Shown: one piece after another, positions 5,301-6,677 of the stretch | Layout: each line of letters starts with the position of its first letter | Position numbering within the stretch: the first letter of the stretch is position 1 | Origin: Clostridia bacterium | GTDB taxonomy: Bacteria > Bacillota > Clostridia > Oscillospirales > Acutalibacteraceae | DNA: 6,677 bases | Assembly (NCBI GenBank): GCA_017502965.1 | Contig: JAFVTZ010000076.1 | Span: 1-6,677 of the forward strand | Direction of reading: 5' to 3' | Translations under genes and position numbers: made by a program | The notes under the pieces: model-generated | Database searches by the model: none | What the model saw: only the letters and a program-made list of their open reading frames with translations | What the model was told of the DNA's origin: nothing

Positions 5301-6677
5301 TAACTTCGGCTACAATATCCTTTTCATTAGCTACATCGGTTGTATTAAGTGTAAACTCAAGCGGTTTATACCCCTCTTCTCCGCGTGAAATAGCCGCACC
5401 CGAATAATTATACAGTTCCTTATCCCCCTGAATCAGGCGATAATCTGTTATTGAACTGCCCGCATCTGAAGTGCATCCCACCTTAACTGTGAAAGAATCA
5501 ACTATTTCCGTGTTGACCTTTGCAACCTCACTGTTTATATCCACATTATAATAAGCGCCCTGAATAAATGTAAGATTAGTATCTGCCTGACCGCCTGCCC
5601 AGAAATCGCCTGAAATGTCTTCAGGTTTTTTGCAGCGGTAACTCACACTTATTCCCGAAACTGTCGGCACAGAACTCAAAGTTATATATGTAATCCTGGT
5701 TGCCTCATCAAGATAAAACTCGGCATTTTCATAACCGAAATAAACACCGTTCTTGTCTGTTACACGAAGTGTATAAGCAGTATTGAAATCAATATCAAAT
5801 CCAACATTATACTTTGCATCATAAGTATCGGTAAATACACGAACTCCATCTACCGTATATGAAGCATCAAAGTTTGAGTGACCGTCAACCAAAGACACAA
5901 GCACACCGTCAATCGGCATACCTTCCTGATTCATAACAGCAATGGTATAATAAGATGCCGGTTTGCCCTGCTGTAAAAACGGAGGCACATATTCGCTGAT
6001 TTTATATGCAGTTTCAAAAATATTCCAGCCAAGATATGCTCCGCTATTTTCATAATAACCGTTTGTATAGTAAATTACAGTAGAATCATTTCCTGTTTTA
6101 AACGGATCCTGCCCATAACTTAAAGGTGCATAACAGTCTTTAAAGTAAATACCCACAAGGCTCGGACTTCTGTCAAACGGATTTGAGCCCAGACGGGTCA
6201 AACGGTTAGAAAATGTGACAAATGCAAGATATTTTGAGCCATAAAAAGCATTATCCCAAACCTCTATAACACTATCGGGAACTTTATAGGAATTAGAATT
6301 TTTCCCTGCAGGATAACGGATAAGGTGAGTAATATCCTTGTTAAACAGTACACCGTCTATATCGGCATAATATCCGTTATTCTTATCAATAGTAATACTT
6401 TCAAGGTCATTACAAAAACTGAATACACTTGTTTCACCGTCGGTATTTGTATCACCGATAGAATTTATCCCTGCACCTATAACTATTTCCTGAATTTTGC
6501 TGTTGGCAAAAGCATAATCACCTATTTCGCCAAGTCCCGCAAGTTCAATATCGGCAGAATACAGTTTTTCCGACTTATGGAAAGCGTGATTCTCGATTAC
6601 AGTCACACTCACTTTTTCGCCGTTGTCATCCTTTTGGGGTATAGTGAAACAACCCTCATAGAAAACACCGTCACGGT
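2320..6677 (-). CDS. Large extracellular BspA-type LRR protein with C-terminal dockerin (5' end outside window)
   Basis: The frame is open from 6675 to the TAA at 2322-2320, giving 1,451 visible residues; true start and any signal peptide lie outside the window. Numbering residues from the codon at 6612, about -21 to 160 are BspA-type leucine-rich repeats (LRR_5), with AF-x-S/N turns and the inserted DIDGVLFNKDITHLIRYPAG. Residues 222-314 look like a carboxypeptidase-regulatory or Ig-like fold (YYTIAVMNQEG). About 320-730 is beta-rich, with a Trp-rich stretch at 670-723, and unrecognised. About 755-1120 has propeller-like strand repeats (AGQNGVYLAFTQM, EIDGCPAVIWIQ, VDGELLLSALV). About 1160-1352 resembles two CARDB/Ig-like domains. 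Residues 1368-1420 are a dockerin. No catalytic motif is evident, so binding or adhesion within a cellulosome-like or surface complex is likely; the ligand is unknown. No strong terminator follows it. Confidence 0.93.
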   Translation of the reverse strand, partial: RDGVFYEGCFTIPQKDDNGEKVSVTVIENHAFHKSEKLYSADIELAGLGEIGDYAFANSKIQEIVIGAGINSIGDTNTDGETSVFSFCNDLESITIDKNNGYYADIDGVLFNKDITHLIRYPAGKNSNSYKVPDSVIEVWDNAFYGSKYLAFVTFSNRLTRLGSNPFDRSPSLVGIYFKDCYAPLSYGQDPFKTGNDSTVIYYTNGYYENSGAYLGWNIFETAYKISEYVPPFLQQGKPASYYTIAVMNQEGMPIDGVLVSLVDGHSNFDASYTVDGVRVFTDTYDAKYNVGFDIDFNTAYTLRVTDKNGVYFGYENAEFYLDEATRITYITLSSVPTVSGISVSYRCKKPEDISGDFWAGGQADTNLTFIQGAYYNVDINSEVAKVNTEIVDSFTVKVGCTSDAGSSITDYRLIQGDKELYNYSGAAISRGEEGYKPLEFTLNTTDVANEKDIVAEVTFVDEKGVKTVISEKLNIQVLKLELYALDLSWASNEIKLTIDDNIPVLGGAELSLSEFNKSKVNIAVGPDYFRILIGDFGNDDIKLENEFFESNYDRHWGQIFTKDKNRRLWESENVDKIGLTIGGYIEIKYKGINANGDPDFDLNSSITGNLKYTYADGITRTVWVIPIRLEYKLELGAEATFELSFDFDTKSLYAPNLQFEVNGSLSAYAGIGCKLASAGVYGNISSMMLWDIAPQFELNKWSLKGDLGAYVKYSGLFLKFEKKWSLFEELKWNNEWTIYNKAWISDTTDGWGNKVAKTYAAAVAEYYDQENYVVATSEDSGDYSGIEPQLLRLDDTHILIVYADDFSNSSGYDEYNYQKLVYQVYNTETKEYTKPEIIDDIRDTEGNGYADGMFTLYAGQNGVYLAFTQMTNRVTAENADDVESYVSALEVKTAVWDSEKSAFADIGFVSGNDCYDTALTMGEIDGCPAVIWIQNAENDITGVTKKNNMSILCSLYSGEEWNTYTVAQNLPSITDLALYDGTIAYITDSNNDLFTVTSEGENIEGYYDRKIITLDADGKVLSVSAEEDAYHDISVVGDSLVYYCANNLYDLQTGVALFDEAVANFPESYTVLTNEAGGLCGILYTDNMIYDSNSGENGSNIFGIFYDNGVWGRPVQLTDYGKGYYVSSFDAVSVDGELLLSALVTQMSENQNSGEDSELVTLNEFETTVISYPTGYSTEKPELVYEDIAPDSDLAVSIPIRNNGIDTLKVSEIELSLNGLGSISKILGIYDSDGNYLPDGLPSGTEGEVRIVYHTSSVSSAEPTINIGENSYKLELWYSDLAVSAKQVWLSGMPYLAASVYNLGLVPAKSGISLSINGDTFYTAQTNQLSYGEMQHLLVPINPDLLKGDAGMITVSLDIEGEYMLGNNETTVSFTSDEDVPLGEIVYDVNGDGSTDIRDLIRLKKIMAGVEKENRESDINFDGVLTSVDLGLLRKMFIVGVFDIKQIYNL
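2323..2511 (-). other. Dockerin type I domain coding region
   Basis: Two EF-hand-like repeats, DVNGDGSTDIRDLIRLKK and DINFDGVLTSVDLGLLRK, each carry the calcium-loop pattern D-x-N-x-D-G-(5)-D followed by the conserved helix. In known systems this module binds a cohesin on a scaffoldin. The residues usually dictating cohesin choice differ between the halves: I-R at loop positions 10-11 in the first, S-V in the second. It ends with a short tail, VFDIKQIYNL. No cohesin gene is in the window. Confidence 0.93.
6133..6677 (-). repeat. BspA-type leucine-rich repeat region
   Basis: Several imperfect repeats of about 22-25 residues are seen in the translation. Each ends with an I-x-x-x-A/P-F turn (VIENHAF, IGDYAF, VWDNAF, LGSNPF) followed by L/I-x-x-I/V-x-I/F strands (IQEIVI, LESITI, LAFVTF, LVGIYF). 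The array continues beyond the window. Such arrays form curved surfaces for protein or glycan binding in surface proteins of gut Firmicutes and Bacteroidetes. Confidence 0.8.

Noticed and set aside
2320..6612. A complete 1,430-residue protein starting at GTG 6612
   Set aside because: The frame stays open to the window edge, the residues before it (DGVFYEGCFTIPQ) continue the leucine-rich repeats, and no signal peptide follows the GTG. It is an internal valine codon.

Overview
The window looks like chromosomal DNA of an anaerobic, low-to-moderate GC Firmicute (Clostridia, probably an Oscillospiraceae/Ruminococcus-like gut bacterium). The reasons are the T-box riboswitch, strong AGGAGG-type ribosome binding sites, a BspA-type leucine-rich-repeat surface protein ending in a type I dockerin, and a divergent LeuA-like protein of a kind I associate with Clostridia. 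The genus is an inference. Everything supportable is on the minus strand, so genes read from high to low coordinates.

Region 1 (6677 down to 2320) is one very large gene fragment of 1,451 visible codons, open at its 5' end. Its product is an extracellular multidomain protein: BspA-type leucine-rich repeats, a carboxypeptidase-regulatory/Ig-like stretch, a long beta-rich part with no family I recognise, a propeller-like repeat region, two CARDB/Ig-like domains, and a C-terminal dockerin with two calcium-binding loops. The dockerin implies attachment to a cohesin-bearing scaffold or the cell surface.

Region 2 (2319 down to 1954) is a 366-base gap filled with regulation: an A/T-rich UP-like element, a perfect consensus promoter (TTGACA, 17 bases, TATAAT), and a complete T-box leader. 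The leader has a Stem I with probable CUC (leucine) specifier, the CCGUUA element, the AGGGUGGUACCGCG T-box with its antiterminator, and a strong competing terminator. It should allow expression when uncharged tRNA, probably tRNA-Leu, accumulates.

Region 3 (1953 down to 1) is the operon the leader controls. The first gene encodes a 458-residue 2-isopropylmalate synthase-like protein whose C-terminal leucine-sensing type domain is well preserved, but whose catalytic barrel has lost all three metal ligands and the GERAGN motif. One base after its stop codon begins a second gene for a sugar phosphate isomerase/epimerase-like TIM barrel, cut off by the window edge. The two are almost certainly translationally coupled. 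The module of T-box, pseudoenzyme LeuA and isomerase-like barrel is the most interesting thing here; its function is unknown to me.
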